64,000 bases of DNA from the NCBI RefSeq assembly GCF_905147365.1, contig NC_056416.1, forward strand, positions 4,670,001-4,734,000, given 5' to 3'. Source of the stretch: Aricia agestis. Taxonomy: Eukaryota > Arthropoda > Insecta > Lepidoptera > Lycaenidae. The notes beneath the pieces are model-generated. The model was not told the origin of the DNA, made no database searches, and saw only the letters and a list, made by a program, of their open reading frames with translations. Both the position numbers and the translations under genes were made by a program. The stretch's first letter is position 1. Every line of letters begins with the position of its first letter. Below, piece after piece: positions 42,256-52,705 of this stretch.

Positions 42256-42415
42256 ATGGGCCTGTTTCACCACTTCCCGAATAAGTGCCGGATAGGCACT
42301 TTATCAGGAAGTGGAAAAAGAAACTTATTTGACAGATTCTCCATACTCTATCTGTCATGTTAAGTGGTGGATAGCCTAACCGGCACTTTTCAGGAAGTGG
42401 TGAAATATACCCAAT
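42256..42415. mobile_element. MITE with GGGCCTGTTTCACCACTTCC ends, ~160 bp
   Basis: The left end GGGCCTGTTTCACCACTTCC and right end ggaagtggtgaaatataccc are inverted. Inner words aagtgccggatagg and cctaaccggcactt pair. A fragment of the same family is at about 9346-9400. Confidence 0.7.
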
Positions 42416-42444
42416 ACCCATAATGTTTTAAAATATACATGTTG

Positions 42445-42630
42445 AACATAATCTATAATATAAAAATGAGTCGCTGAATGTGTTGCTAAGCGCAAAACTC
42501 GAGAACGGCTGAACGGATTGGGCTAATTTTAGTCTTAAAATATTCGTAGAAGTCCAGGGAAGGTTTTTAAGTAACACCACAGAATAGATAATAGTACAAG
42601 GTAACACGAAGTTCACCGGGACAGCTAGTT
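42445..42630. repeat. Dispersed retroelement-like piece
   Basis: Reads acataatctataatataaaa, then aacggctgaacggattggg and ends gttcaccgggacagctagtt, a form widespread in Lepidoptera (memory). Class uncertain. Confidence 0.45.
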
Positions 42631-42949
42631 ATTTATAATAATATTAAATACCTTCAGTAGTTACTAGTTAACGAATAGCTATCTTGATTTTTAAAAGTAT
42701 GTCCATTTATATTAAGTATATTAAATTGCTAACAGGTTAAATTAAAATAAAATATTTTATTTATAGAAAAACCACTAACCGAAAACCGAGATACTTTAAA
42801 GTAGCAAGCTTGTAATGAATGAGTTTGTTTTTAAGAATATGGCTGAGTTACTCTTCAATCTTCTGTGTATCAAAATAACTATTAAGCATTTAAACATACA
42901 TTTTATTTAATCCCACACGAGCTTAAGGGTCAATTTATACTAGCATAGA

Positions 42950-43220
42950 GTCGAAGCTCATCGAAGCGAATTATTAAAACTGAACATAAGAAATTCAACC
43001 TTAACTCCAAAGCGTTAACGCACTTTATTACATCTGAGAATTTAAAAAGGCTCGCGCATCCGCGCGAATTCGCGTGAATACGACCGACAAACGCTGATTG
43101 GCCTCGCAGAAGTAATGTTTGCGTTACGCTCTGGAGTTAAGGTTGATTTTTTTGTGTTCAGTGTTTGGGAAGCGCAGAGTCGAAGCGAAGCAAAGTCGCT
43201 TCGACTCTGCGCTATTATTT
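42950..43220. mobile_element. Foldback element, about 270 bp
   Basis: gaaattcaaccttaactcc near 42988 pairs with ggagttaaggttgattttt near 43132, and gcatagagtcgaagc at 42952 pairs loosely with gcttcgactctgcgc at 43197. The centre is GC-rich (ctcgcgcatccgcgcgaatt). A smaller hairpin, agcgcagagtcgaagc / gcttcgactctgcgct, closes the right side. Confidence 0.6.
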
Positions 43221-43772
43221 TACCCTAAATTGTCCCCGTGTTTGACTTCAAGCTGTCAATAAAACTGGCTGAGTTTTATGGCCAACCTGGCCGCAAGCGC
43301 TCGTTTTCCATATTCGATTTCCGAAATCGTTTTCTGTATTCAGAATTCGTAAGACAAGCGCAAACGTTAATTTTTTTCACGCACGAACGTGCACTTGAAT
43401 TGAAAGGTACGTGCGAAAATCATTCCGTACGGGGAAAAACTACGTTGCGGCAGGTGATGTTTTCTACTGATTCCATGCATTCGGATTTCTGAATACGGAA
43501 AACGAGTTCGGAAGTCGCATACGAAAGTCGTAGTGTGTGGTGGCCTTAATCTACTGTGTGTTGTCGCCTGTTCCGTTGTAGCACAGATCGTAGATCGAGA
43601 TCGAGGGGGAGATGCGCCCCGATTCGACCGGTCTCGGTCACGGTGGACGGTTTCCATGAAACCGACCATAAACATGTTCTGTGCCTAGGTTGATCTAGCC
43701 GAGAGATATAGGCTAACAACCGACCAACAGCTTTTAGAAATACGTAGATTATTTAAAAAACACGTCCAAAAT
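43221..43772. other. No gene; weak inverted words
   Basis: ccgtattcagaa / ttctgaatacgg-type words near 43325-43500 suggest another decayed foldback element. Its ends are not resolved. Confidence 0.4.
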
Positions 43773-43972
43773 ATTATACAGAGTGTGTATGTGTCCCTTA
43801 TACAGAGTTCACTGTGAAAGTAGCAGCGATGAAAGATAAACTTTTTTTTAAACATTTGTATTGGCAAGTTCATGATGCTGGGGTGCTGGCCCATACAAAT
43901 AAGAAAAATAGCTCCTTCAGCGCTGCTGCTTTCACAGTGAACTCTATACGAGGGACACATACACACCCTATT
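43773..43972. mobile_element. Palindromic MITE related to 6037-6295
   Basis: gagtgtgtatgtgtccctta ... gggacacatacacaccc, with gttcactgtgaaagtagcag pairing ctgctttcacagtgaactc. It shares the gcagcgctgaaag core with 6037-6295 but lacks its GTAACAAAAACAAG outer arm. Confidence 0.7.
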
Positions 43973-43990
43973 TATACGTATTGGTTTATA

Positions 43991-44346
43991 CGTGGGAGAG
44001 CCATGCTTCGGCACGAATGGGCCGGCTCGACCGGAGAAATATCACGTTCTCACAGAAAACCGGCTTGAAACAGCGCTTACGCTGTGTTTCGCCGAGTGAG
44101 TGAGTTTACCGGAGGCCCAATCCCCTACCCTATTCCCTTTCCTACCCTCCCCTATTCCCTTCCCTACACTCCCCTATTCCCTTCCCTTTCCTTCCCATCT
44201 CTACCCTCCCCTATTACCCTATTCCCTCTTAAAAGGCGGGCAACGCACCTGCAGCTCTTCTGATGCTGCGAGTGTCCATGGGCGACGGAAGTTGCTTTCC
44301 ATCAGGTGACCCGTTTGCTCGCTTGCCCCCTTATTTCATAAAAAAA
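43991..44346 (+). mobile_element. SINE with LINE-derived tail, copy 9, longest
   Basis: Complete: cgtgggagagccatgcttcg, ccggagaaatatcacgttct, gtttcgccgagtgagtgag, a C/T-rich block extended by a third ccctattcccttccc word group, the LINE-like tail (one base change, aaggcgggcaac), and ccttatttcataaaaaa. Confidence 0.88.
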
Positions 44347-44647
44347 CACCCTAAAATATCGCTTTGTTCTGTTAAACCTTGTGTATTATGTCGAATAGAA
44401 GGTAATATTTATGACGATAAGACCTAGAAGAGTGGAAATATCGAAGAAGTCCTTACTCGACTTAAACTTTGCCTTTGCACATGGACGCCTGAAAACTTTC
44501 AAAACCAAAGGAGATTGCAACAAAGTGAAGACGTTGTTGAACTACGTATTAGGATTTGTATTGTGTACGCAGTATACGTGTACAGGCAACGACACCATTA
44601 AGCGATCTTCTTATAGCCAACAGTAACTTTGTCTATTCTCTATACTG
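44347..44647. other. No gene seen
   Basis: Two 70-codon ORFs overlap here without features. Otherwise nothing. Confidence 0.4.
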
Positions 44648-44731
44648 CAGCGGTTCTCAAACTTTTTGGTGGCAGAACCCTAGAAGGCCTTTGCATGCAG
44701 GGATCCTCGGAGCACACTTTGAGAATGGCTG
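44648..44731. mobile_element. Very short hAT-like MITE, ~84 bp
   Basis: CAGCGGTTCTCAAACTTTTT at the left and TTTGAGAATGGCTG at the right are inverted with three mismatches, a terminus typical of hAT elements. CTCTATAC (44638-44645) and CTCTATAG (44732-44739) are a likely 8-bp target duplication, offset by two bases on the left. Confidence 0.65.
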
Positions 44732-44944
44732 CTCTATAGTTAATACAAAAGTTAACAAAATATAATAATAACTGATTCACGTAGTAATAACAGAATTAAA
44801 AGTATTGAAGCAATTAGCTCAGAATTCAGCTAAAACATAATAAATCGTAATACAATGGCTGGGAGAACAAAGACAAGAATTAAGGTTAAGGTCACGTAAA
44901 AGTATAGCCACAAATTCATTGACCATGAACGTTGTTACTCTAGT

Positions 44945-45215
44945 TTTTGTCAAAATATGACCCAAGTTGTAACCTTTTTCTGTTGAAATATGACTCAAGA
45001 TTGTCACTTCTTTTTCTATCAAAATATGACACAAGTTGTAACTTTTTTCTGTCAGAATATGAGCCAAGTTGTAACTTTTTTCTGTCAAACTATGGCACAA
45101 GTTGTAACTTTTTTCTGTCAAAATATGACACGAGTTGTAACTTTTTATTCTCTTTCAAAATATGACATAAGATTGTGACTTTTTTTCTGTCATGACTCAA
45201 GATTGTTAGTTCTTT
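44945..45215 (+). repeat. Minisatellite, ~38-bp unit, about 7 copies
   Basis: The unit reads caaaatatgacacaagttgt followed by aacttttttctgt. Copies vary by substitutions and short indels (some have caagattgtcacttc). Overlapping ORFs in both directions (for example MTEKSYNLCHSL on minus) come from the tandem array and are not genes. Confidence 0.88.
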
Positions 45216-46052
45216 TTCTAGGTATTAGCTGAACATTCTTACCATAGAATCTTCTGTGTCGCCAGGATCGACAGCGGCCAGTTTTTCAACCACAAAAACC
45301 TTTTGTGTGTTGAAAAACTCAGGGAGGTAGAGACAGACGGACTTGCTAAAGGTGGTTACTACTAGATATTGGCCGTATTTTCGTTCTTTTTGCTGAACTA
45401 AAAACTATACTATGTCATTTCTCAAGACTCAAAGTATCATCACTTCAAATTTCATGAAAATTGGTTTAGCGATTAAAGAGTTAATATGTATAATAGACAA
45501 ACAGACATACTTACCAACGGTTTGATCTAATACCAAAAGATATTGGTGCGTCACCGAGATTAAAACCATCGTCATTTTAAGTGTCATGTTAAGTGTCTCT
45601 TGAGAGGTCTCTTAAGACCTCCCTTTACGGAGATGCCGTAATTTACCGTTTTTAGAGTCTTATTTCTCATAATTTGAACGCTAAAAAATTATAATAAAAC
45701 TACAGCAATAATTTTCAGCATATGACCATTCCTTTCTCTGTTACTTATTTCCTATTTTTGTTTGTCATACTCATGATATCAGCTTCCAAAGTAATGCCAA
45801 TTTATTTAAATTCAAGCATACACTCCGTATCTTCGTTTTGAAACACACGCCAATAGATTGACAATTTCATCAACTACATATTTGCCGTTTGAATTTTTTT
45901 AGATCAATTTTTAACTAAGATAAGTAAAAAAATAGGATTCTGGTGCGATCTCGGCAACGCGGCAAATGTATGGTCAAGGTCGTTTTCTCAGGGGATTGTC
46001 TTAAGAGACATAGATCACAATTCACAGCCAAGCCACTCAATAACCCACCTCA
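45216..46052. other. No gene; decayed RTE tail at ~45400-45510
   Basis: The remnant keeps catttctcaagactcaaagt, aatttcatgaaaattggttt and agacaaacagacatactt. The rest is unremarkable AT-rich sequence. Confidence 0.45.
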
Positions 46053-46291
46053 ATATATAAAACTCAAAGGTGACTGACTGACTGATTGACACAGTGATCT
46101 ATCAACGCACAGCCCAAACCACTGGACGGATCGGGCTGAAATTTGGCATGCAGGTAGATGTTACATACATAGGCATCCGCTAAGAAAGGATTTTGATAAA
46201 TTCCAACCCCAAGGGGTTCTAATAAGGGATGAAAGTTTGTATATAATAATACTTCTTAACGCGAGCGCGCGCAAAGCCGCGGGCAAAAGCT
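46053..46291 (+). mobile_element. Helitron-like non-autonomous element
   Basis: It starts TCAATATATAAAACTCAAAG and runs through a gactgactgactgattgac block and cccaaaccactggacggatc. It ends gcgcgcgcaaagccgcgggcaaaagctc, with a GCCGCGGGC-type hairpin just before the end. Expected Helitron ends are TC and CTAG; here the last four are CTCG, so one end base has changed. Confidence 0.6.
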
Positions 46292-46632
46292 CGTGTATAT
46301 GGCCAAATTATGAATTACCGCTGACTCATGCACGAGCAATATTACATGAAAGAAAACTCACGATTCCTCAAAATTAACAAAACATGATTTTGTTACAAAA
46401 CAATAGAAGTAATTTCAACGCCCTTGCAGAACCTAATACAAAATAGACTAGCGGAAATTATTAGTACATAAAACAATCTATTTTTAAGGTTAAATACCAT
46501 ACATTTTATTATTTTCCTGAGTGCAATGCCGTTCACTGAACATTTTTTCTTTGTGCCTGAAATGGAAATCTTAAGTGCTTAAGTATAAGTACCTTTATAA
46601 ACGTTTAAATTGCACAGATTTACCCGACTACA
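46292..46632. other. No gene seen
   Basis: AT-rich, nothing recognised. Confidence 0.4.
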
Positions 46633-46985
46633 ACCTCCGTGGTCTAGTAGTATAGAGCGCGGCTCTTGACTCGGAGGTCGTGGGTTCGATTCCCGCGTTG
46701 GAAACATATTATTTCCTAGTTTGGTTAGGACAGTGCAGGCTGATCACCTGATTGTCTGACAAGTAAGATGATCCATGCGTCGGATGGGCATGTAAAAAGT
46801 CGGTCCTGCACCTGATCTCTCGCCGGTAGTGTCGGTCTTCCGTCCCAATGGGTTATGAGAGTAAAGGAATAGAGAGTGCTCTTGTGTACTGCGCACACAC
46901 TTGGCCACTATAAAATTGCTCCTGCGTAGCTGGCCTGGTTTCAATGAAACCGGCCACCGTCACCGAAACCGGTGTGGGAACTATT
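46633..46985 (+). mobile_element. tRNA-derived SINE (family T1), copy 2
   Basis: Head cctccgtggtctagtagtat with B-box gggttcgattcccgcg, body ccatgcgtcggatgggcatg and tcaatgaaaccggccaccgt, end ggtgtgggaactattatgat. Box A carries a substitution relative to the other copies. Confidence 0.85.
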
Positions 46986-47429
46986 ATGATGAACTTGTTT
47001 GGGGGAAAGTGGGATCATTAAGTCCTAAAATAAGCGTCAAACAGAAAGTGATTTTGAATATCAAATTAGATCGGCAAGAGATAGTGAAACAATGGCATTG
47101 TTTACTAAACAAAACTACGTTAATATAGTGTACTTATTTGTATGCTTTTCGCTCTACATATTCAGAAAAGTTTTTTTTTTTCACTTTTTCCTCTTTTTTA
47201 GCCTTTTCAATTAATGCGAGATGTTGCTCTTAGCATTTTTGTGCAGTAATTCGGTGAACGGTATATAAGTGATCGAAGAAGAAAGTGAACGTAATTTTGG
47301 CCGTGATAAAAACTGACCTATGTACTTACGCAGTACGCGGCACTCATATTATCTTTATATCGGTAAAGGAGTTCAACTGTGAATATGTTAAGACAGACAG
47401 ACACACTTTCGCAATCATTAGTATGGATA
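46986..47429. other. No gene; RTE tail end at ~47390-47425
   Basis: gacagacagacacactttcg and cattagtatggata mark the last bases of an RTE-like tail. The rest is AT-rich, including a 10-base T-run at 47172-47181. Confidence 0.45.
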
Positions 47430-47780
47430 CTCTGTATACATAATATTATTACACGCTTCGCCCGCGTAAATTAGATATATCACAGACAAACAACAAATTA
47501 GTCCACAAAAAATAGCGTAATATGATCCTTCACTTGGTCTACTTCTTATCTGTGCCAAATAACAGAAAAATTGCTTTAGTAGTTCGTGAGATAAGCCCAT
47601 TCAAATAATTTCTCCCGTTTTTTACACATTTTCGTCTATTTCTTCGCTCCTATTAGTCTTAGCGGTATAAAATGTAGCCTTTCTCGACAAATGGGTTATC
47701 TAACACTGAAAGATTTTTTCAAATCGGACCAGTAGTTCTTGAGATTAGCGCGTTCTAATAAGCCCTTTCAAATAATTTCC

Positions 47781-47783
<3 letters not shown>
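47430..47783. repeat. RTE-like repeat array, left part
   Basis: Two related units in minus orientation relative to 27056. Each ends ttcaaataatttcccccg; the second begins cacattttcgtctatttctt. The array resumes at 49226 with cacattttcatctatttatt, so the LINE at 47784-49225 sits exactly between two units. Confidence 0.7.
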
Positions 47784-47839
<56 letters not shown>

Positions 47840-49225
47840 TTGGAAAACATACAGTGTTTTTTAATTTATAGAAGGCTGTATAAAATCTAGACACCATTTA
47901 CACGTTTTCACATTTAGAAACTAATTAATTACGAAAGCTTACAAAAATTTACATAAACTCACTTATAGAAAAATTATAGCTTATTAAAGGATAAGTACAG
48001 ACATTTATAATTATTATTAATTTTGAAATATTTAAATAATCAAAGATCAGTAATTAATATTAAACGACAGTCAGAGAACACCGTCAAACCAATGCTTAGA
48101 TACAAGTCTTTTTGTGCCGGTAACCGTTGAGTTAAATATGTCTAAGTCAAAACGTTTGTGCAAATCGTTAAAGCTATTACAAGATCTTATAAAGAAGGAA
48201 TTTTTTCTATAGTTTGTGTGGGAAAAAGGGATGTAAAGGGGATTATAAGAGGACATTCTGGAAGATCGATTGGGAACTTTGATGTTAATTTTAGAAAGTA
48301 GGAGAGGGGAGTCTATTTTATGTTGCGCGATTTTGAGCAGCATCGAGATGTCCGTTATTTGACGTCTTAGGTGTAAAGGCAGGAGGTGGTATCGCCTGCA
48401 CCTGGACTCATAATTATGATCGAATGTGTTGCATTTAAATTGCAGAAATCTCGTGAACCGTCTTTGGATTGATTCCAACCGATTAATGTGGATGCTATAT
48501 TGGGGATTCCAAATTTCAGAAACATACTCTAGAACACTGCGAACGAACGAACAGTAGAGAATTTTTGTTGTTTTAATACTTTGGAATTGGGAGCTCATTC
48601 TCATAATAAAGCCGAGGGATCTATTAGCTCTGGTGATTATGTGGTGAAAGTGTTTGTTATATGTTAGCAATGAGTCGTGAATTATGCCCAAATCCCGTAC
48701 CTCATTAACCTTTTTTAAGTATTGGTTTTTTAGTAAGTATGAATTATCAATGGCTTTAGAAGATCGGCTGAAAGTCATTGAACAACATTTTGCTACGTTT
48801 AGGTCGAGTTTGTAGATATTACAGTATGCCTCAAGTCTTCGAAGGTCCTCCTGCAGCAGGTGACAATCATGCAGGTTACAAATTTTTCTAAACACTTTCA
48901 TGTCATCAGCATACAGGAGGAACCTCGAATGACGAAAGCAAGTGTAAATGTCGTTAACAAATATGTTGAACAACAACGGTCCCAACAGCGACCCCTGAGG
49001 GACACCGGATGGCACCTCATACCATGAAGATGTAAAGCCATTGACGACCACTGCTTGGGATCTATTTTTAATGTAGGAGGTGAACCATCTATATAGGTTC
49101 CCATGTATCCCTGAGTTATAAAGCTTCTTAAGTAGCAAAGAGTGGTCTAGACGGTCAAAGGCTTTACTGTAGTCAGTGAAGATGGCATCTACTTGACCAC
49201 CAGATTCCATACTCTCTGTATGTAT
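47784..49225 (-). mobile_element. LINE (Jockey-like), 5'-truncated, 54-base poly(A) tail
   Basis: On plus, T at 47784-47837 is the poly(A) tail of the minus-strand copy. The 3' UTR (47838-48070) follows, then an intact partial ORF to 49228. The 5' end is truncated inside the reverse transcriptase where the flanking repeat begins. The long pure A tail and uninterrupted frame suggest a recent insertion. Confidence 0.9.
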
Positions 49226-49228
49226 CAC
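48071..49228 (-). CDS. LINE reverse transcriptase, partial
   Basis: 385 open codons, beginning at GTG in the reading frame rather than at a real start; the N-terminal endonuclease and first RT motifs are absent. Motifs: FTDYSKAFDRLDH (17-29), PSGVPQGSLLGPLLFNIF (73-90), VNDI and the catalytic YADD at residues 106-109, then a typical C-terminal region (RLESIQRRFTRFLQF; RCRRYHLLPLHLRRQ). It ends HWFDGVL. Role: target-primed reverse transcription of its own RNA. Too truncated to act alone, although the catalytic site is intact. Confidence 0.9.
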   Translation of the reverse strand: MIHTESMESGGQVDAIFTDYSKAFDRLDHSLLLKKLYNSGIHGNLYRWFTSYIKNRSQAVVVNGFTSSWYEVPSGVPQGSLLGPLLFNIFVNDIYTCFRHSRFLLYADDMKVFRKICNLHDCHLLQEDLRRLEAYCNIYKLDLNVAKCCSMTFSRSSKAIDNSYLLKNQYLKKVNEVRDLGIIHDSLLTYNKHFHHIITRANRSLGFIMRMSSQFQSIKTTKILYCSFVRSVLEYVSEIWNPQYSIHINRLESIQRRFTRFLQFKCNTFDHNYESRCRRYHLLPLHLRRQITDISMLLKIAQHKIDSPLLLSKINIKVPNRSSRMSSYNPLYIPFSHTNYRKNSFFIRSCNSFNDLHKRFDLDIFNSTVTGTKRLVSKHWFDGVL

Positions 49229-49590
49229 ATTTTCATCTATTTATTCGCTCCTATTAGTCTTAGCGTGATAAAATATAGCCTTTTATAGCCTTACTCGATA
49301 AATGAGCTATCTAACACTGAAAAAATTTTTCAAATCGGACCAGAGGTAGTTCCTGAGATTAGCGCGTACAAATAGATAAGCCCTTGCAAATATTTTTCCC
49401 CCGTTTTTCCAGTTTTATTTTTATTTTTTATTTTTATTTTATTTATTTATTAGTCTAAGCGTGATAAAATATAGCCTATAGCCTTCTTCTTCTTAACACT
49501 GAAAGAATTTTTAAATCGGAGCAGTAGTTCCTGAGATTAGCGCGTTCAAACAAACAAACTCTTCCGCTTTATAATATTATAAGTAATAAG
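49226..49590. repeat. RTE-like repeat array, right part
   Basis: Two further units (cgctcctattagtcttagcg at ~49246 and a shorter one at ~49450), ending gttcaaacaaacaaactctt and tataatattataag. Same family as 27056 and 31855. Confidence 0.68.
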
Positions 49591-50185
49591 TATAGATTAA
49601 AAACTAACATAACAATTATCAAAACGACATTGTTTATACTTTGAGATTATATTTTACAGAATAAGAACATTTAAATGTGAAATATAGGTTTAAAGATATT
49701 ATACAATCATGAAACTAAATTTGTAATGTCATTGAGTCCGTAAACACATAACACGTTAATTCCAAGTCAGTCAAGCGTCAAGAGAGAAAGTGTTACTAAA
49801 GTAAATACCTAGTCGGTAAATTGTAATGGTACCGTTGTTTAGCTATAAATACTTAGTACTAGGTACCCTAACTTAGAATATATACCTCACTGATGTATCT
49901 AATAAAAGAACTTGATAACTAATATTTAAACTGAGGACTGCAACAACAAGACTTTAGTGATTCCCCTTGTTAGACCAGTTCTGCTTTAGAAGATCTAACT
50001 TCTAAATCCAAAAACAAAGTCTAAATTCATCTCAACGGGTAGGGACAGTCGCGCAGTAGTTACCTGCAGAGGGGCAATTTTGTCTTTAATTGCCAATGAT
50101 TTATACATGTTCTGCTGGCGTAATGGAGGCAATCATGGACAACCATCAAGCCTCAACGTGGCCTTTAGAAAACATTAATTAACTA
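49591..50185. other. No gene seen
   Basis: AT-rich, no supportable ORF or repeat. Confidence 0.4.
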
Positions 50186-50344
50186 CTATCAGAGAATTGA
50201 TTCATAGGCAGGTGTGAGATGGCGAACTAAGTATTTTGGTCGCGTTTTGTCAAACCCAGCCGACAGTTGACTTAAATTAATTTGACATAATCCGAACGGA
50301 TGGCGCAGGTCCGTCAACTGCCTATGAATATATTTCGTCGATGG
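50186..50344. mobile_element. TA-inserting MITE family A, copy 6
   Basis: CTATCAGAGAATTGATTCAT to ATATATTTCGTCGATGG, with TA on both sides (50184-50185, 50345-50346). The most diverged family member here. Confidence 0.8.
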
Positions 50345-50402
50345 TACTTTTAACGATAAACAGACGATCAAAATGTAATTACGTACAATTATTATACTAT
50401 TA

Positions 50403-50731
50403 CTAGCTGTCCCGGCAAACGTTGCTTTGACATAATATAAAGTACCTATTTCGCCACTATTATTTTATTGAAGTGACTAAATAGGTATGTTACCATAGCA
50501 ACGTCCATCGCTATCCCGTCGCACAAACAATGGTCGCCGACCGCCGTCAATCTCAAGTTGTATTAATTTACTATTATTTATTCAACAAATGCACTTATCA
50601 ATATAAAAAGTACCCAGTAGCCGATTCTCAGACCTACTGAATATGCGTATCAAATTTGGTAAAAATCAGTACAGCCGTTTCGGAGGAGTACGGTGACTAA
50701 CATTGTGACATGAGAATTTTATATATTATAA
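50403..50731. repeat. ACTAGCTGTCCCGG repeat, third copy
   Basis: ctagctgtcccggcaaacgt at the left, gattctcagacctactgaat and cgtttcggaggagtacggtg in the middle, and atgagaattttatatattat at the right. It is followed directly by the Helitron. Confidence 0.6.
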
Positions 50732-52095
50732 TCTATACATATAATAAAACTGTAGAAATGACAATTCTGTACATTAAAGATATCCAAAAAATAATAAGCG
50801 GGGGCTGTTACTACATCGCTATAGAAGTCAAAACTGTGGTTAGTTTTTTGTCTGTCTGTCTGTCTGTCTGTCTGTATGTTTGTTCCAGCATCACACGAAA
50901 GCTACTGATCCGATTTGAATGCGGTTTTCGCAGATATATTTGTCTTCTCCCAACTTAACATCTGGTGTACAAAAATTTTTCCCCCCACCTCTCCAAGGGG
51001 TCAAAAGAGGGGGTAAGATTTTGTACCAAACTTTTTTCTTTAACACGAAAACTACTGATCCGATTTGAATACGGTTTTCGCAGATATATTTATCTTCTTC
51101 CAACTTAACATCTGGTGTATAAATTTTTCCCCCCTCACCCCTTTAAGGGGACCAAAGAGGGGGTCAAATTTTGTATCAAACTTTTTTCTTCAATGGACTA
51201 ACTTCATATTATTAAATGTATTTTCCAATTTAACATGTGGTGTATAAAATTTTTCCCCCACCCCTTTAAGGGGGCCGAAGAGGGGGTCAGATATTGTATC
51301 AAACTTTTTTTTAACATGAAAACTACTGATCCGATTTGAATATGGTTTTCGCAGATATATTTGTCTACTTTCAACTTCATATCTGGTGTAAAAAAATTTC
51401 CCCCCTCACCCCTCTAAGGGGACCAAAGAGGGGGTCAAATTTTGTATCAAACTTTTTTCTTCAATGGACTAACTTCATATTATTAAATGTATTTTCCAAT
51501 TTAATATCTGGTGTATAACATTTTTCCCCTCACCCCTTTAAGGGGACAAAAGAGGGGGCAAGATTTTGTATAAAACTTTTTTCTTTAACACGAAAACTAC
51601 TGATCCGATTTGAATACGGTTTTTGCAGATATATATGCCTTATTCAAACTTAGCATCTGCGCCGCCCTAATCCCCCCCCCCCCTCCCCACTTGGTAATGT
51701 TGCCAAGCAAAAACATGTTGCGTCGTTAGTGTTGAGTTTTAATTCTCCTTTAGGATCAAACAAAGTTATTTATTAAAAGTGAAATTAATCTAAAAAAAAA
51801 AAAGTCGTTTGATTAACATGCGGGAGGCTTTGCCCCCGGCCGGTACTTGGGGGGGCTGCGCCCCCCCGAACCCCCCCCCCCTGGTAATGTTGCTAAGCAA
51901 AATGGTGTTGCGTCGTTAGTGTTGAGTCTTACTTCTCCTTCTTTAGAATCAAAGTAAGTTATTTATTAAAAGTGAAATTAATCTAACCAAAACTAAACAT
52001 GCAGATTTTGCGTGTCGTTTGATTAATATGCGGGAGGCTTTGCCCGCGGCCGGTACTTGGGGGGGCTGCGCCCGGAAGCTGCGGGCAAAAGCTAG
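50732..52095 (+). mobile_element. Probable Helitron, non-autonomous, 1364 bp
   Basis: It starts TCTATACATATAATAAAACT after an A (50731) and ends GCTAG before a T (52096), the A|TC...CTAG|T arrangement of Helitrons. A GCCCG/CGGGC hairpin lies 7-10 bp before the end. The body holds (i) a GTCT microsatellite at ~50850-50878, (ii) four to five degenerate units of ~130-270 bp starting gaaaactactgatccgattt (50896, 51043, 51317, 51592), and (iii) a duplicated GC-rich 3' block (gcgggaggctttgccc at ~51820 and ~52030). No Rep/helicase ORF. Confidence 0.78.
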
Positions 52096-52096
52096 T

Positions 52097-52374
52097 ATAT
52101 TATAAGATTAGATAAGATACATGTTCATTGCGATCTCAAATCTCATCTAGGTAGGTATTAGTTTTTTACGACAAAACTTTGAGAAAGCGTTGCACAAGAT
52201 TCTTAAGCAAACATCTGCGATGCCTCATCAGACATCCGAGAAACTAATTACAGGTTCAATTTAACGCAAATTACGTTTAATTATCATCGGATCTAGAGAA
52301 AGTTATTTTACAGAACGAGATTAGCAAAACGTAGAGAATTAAGTGTTACTTGTAGAGATGTTTATGATCACTAA
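52097..52374. other. No gene seen
   Basis: AT-rich spacer between the Helitron and the PIF-type MITE. Confidence 0.4.
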
Positions 52375-52702
52375 GGGCCTTATCACACTGGCAATTGGCG
52401 AGCGATTTGAAAGCGACGCGACTGCACAGCGCACACGCCGCGATGACGCCGCGATTGCGCGTCGTGCCAGCAGCTTGCCTTCGGCGTTTTGGACACTCAG
52501 CAGCAAAATGGATTCTGACGTTACTCCCTAGACGAGTCTACTATATATCATAATAATCTAGTACGAGTGTACAAAATGGCGTCCACACCACGCCACGACG
52601 ACGCTGCGCTGTCGCGACGTGCACGCCGCGCAATCGCGGCGTGTGCGCTGCGCAGTCGCGTCGCTTTCAAATCGCTCGCTAATCGCCAGTGTGATAAAGC
52701 AC
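52375..52702. mobile_element. PIF/Harbinger-type MITE, CpG-rich, 328 bp
   Basis: The arms of ~70 bp (gggccttatcacactggcaa, then gcgagcgatttgaaagcgac, cagcgcacacgccgcgat) are inverted at the right (gtgtgataaagcac). TAA flanks both ends (52372-52374, 52703-52705). It is strongly CpG-rich against AT-rich neighbours. Two small ORFs over it are arm artefacts. Confidence 0.82.
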
Positions 52703-52705
52703 TAA

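Larger units (their letters stand above)
42081..42780. mobile_element. Long-inverted-repeat element with two nested insertions
   Basis: The arms 42081-42204 and 42666-42780 are about 90% complementary (ggtcagtggtttttctttaa against the complement of gaaaaaccactaacc; cctgttagcaatttaatgta against its partner). Between them lie a MITE (42256-42415) and a retroelement-like piece (42445-42630). Removing these leaves a short-spacer foldback element. Confidence 0.72.

Noticed and set aside
44819..45178. ORFs on both strands over a tandem array (for example repeated EKSYNLCHIL)
   Set aside because: All frames come from the 38-bp minisatellite; unit lengths vary, so no frame is conserved.
48898..49104. 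Small ORFs within the LINEs (also 20814-21497, 54157-55920)
   Set aside because: Alternative frames of the reverse transcriptase ORFs, with no features of their own.
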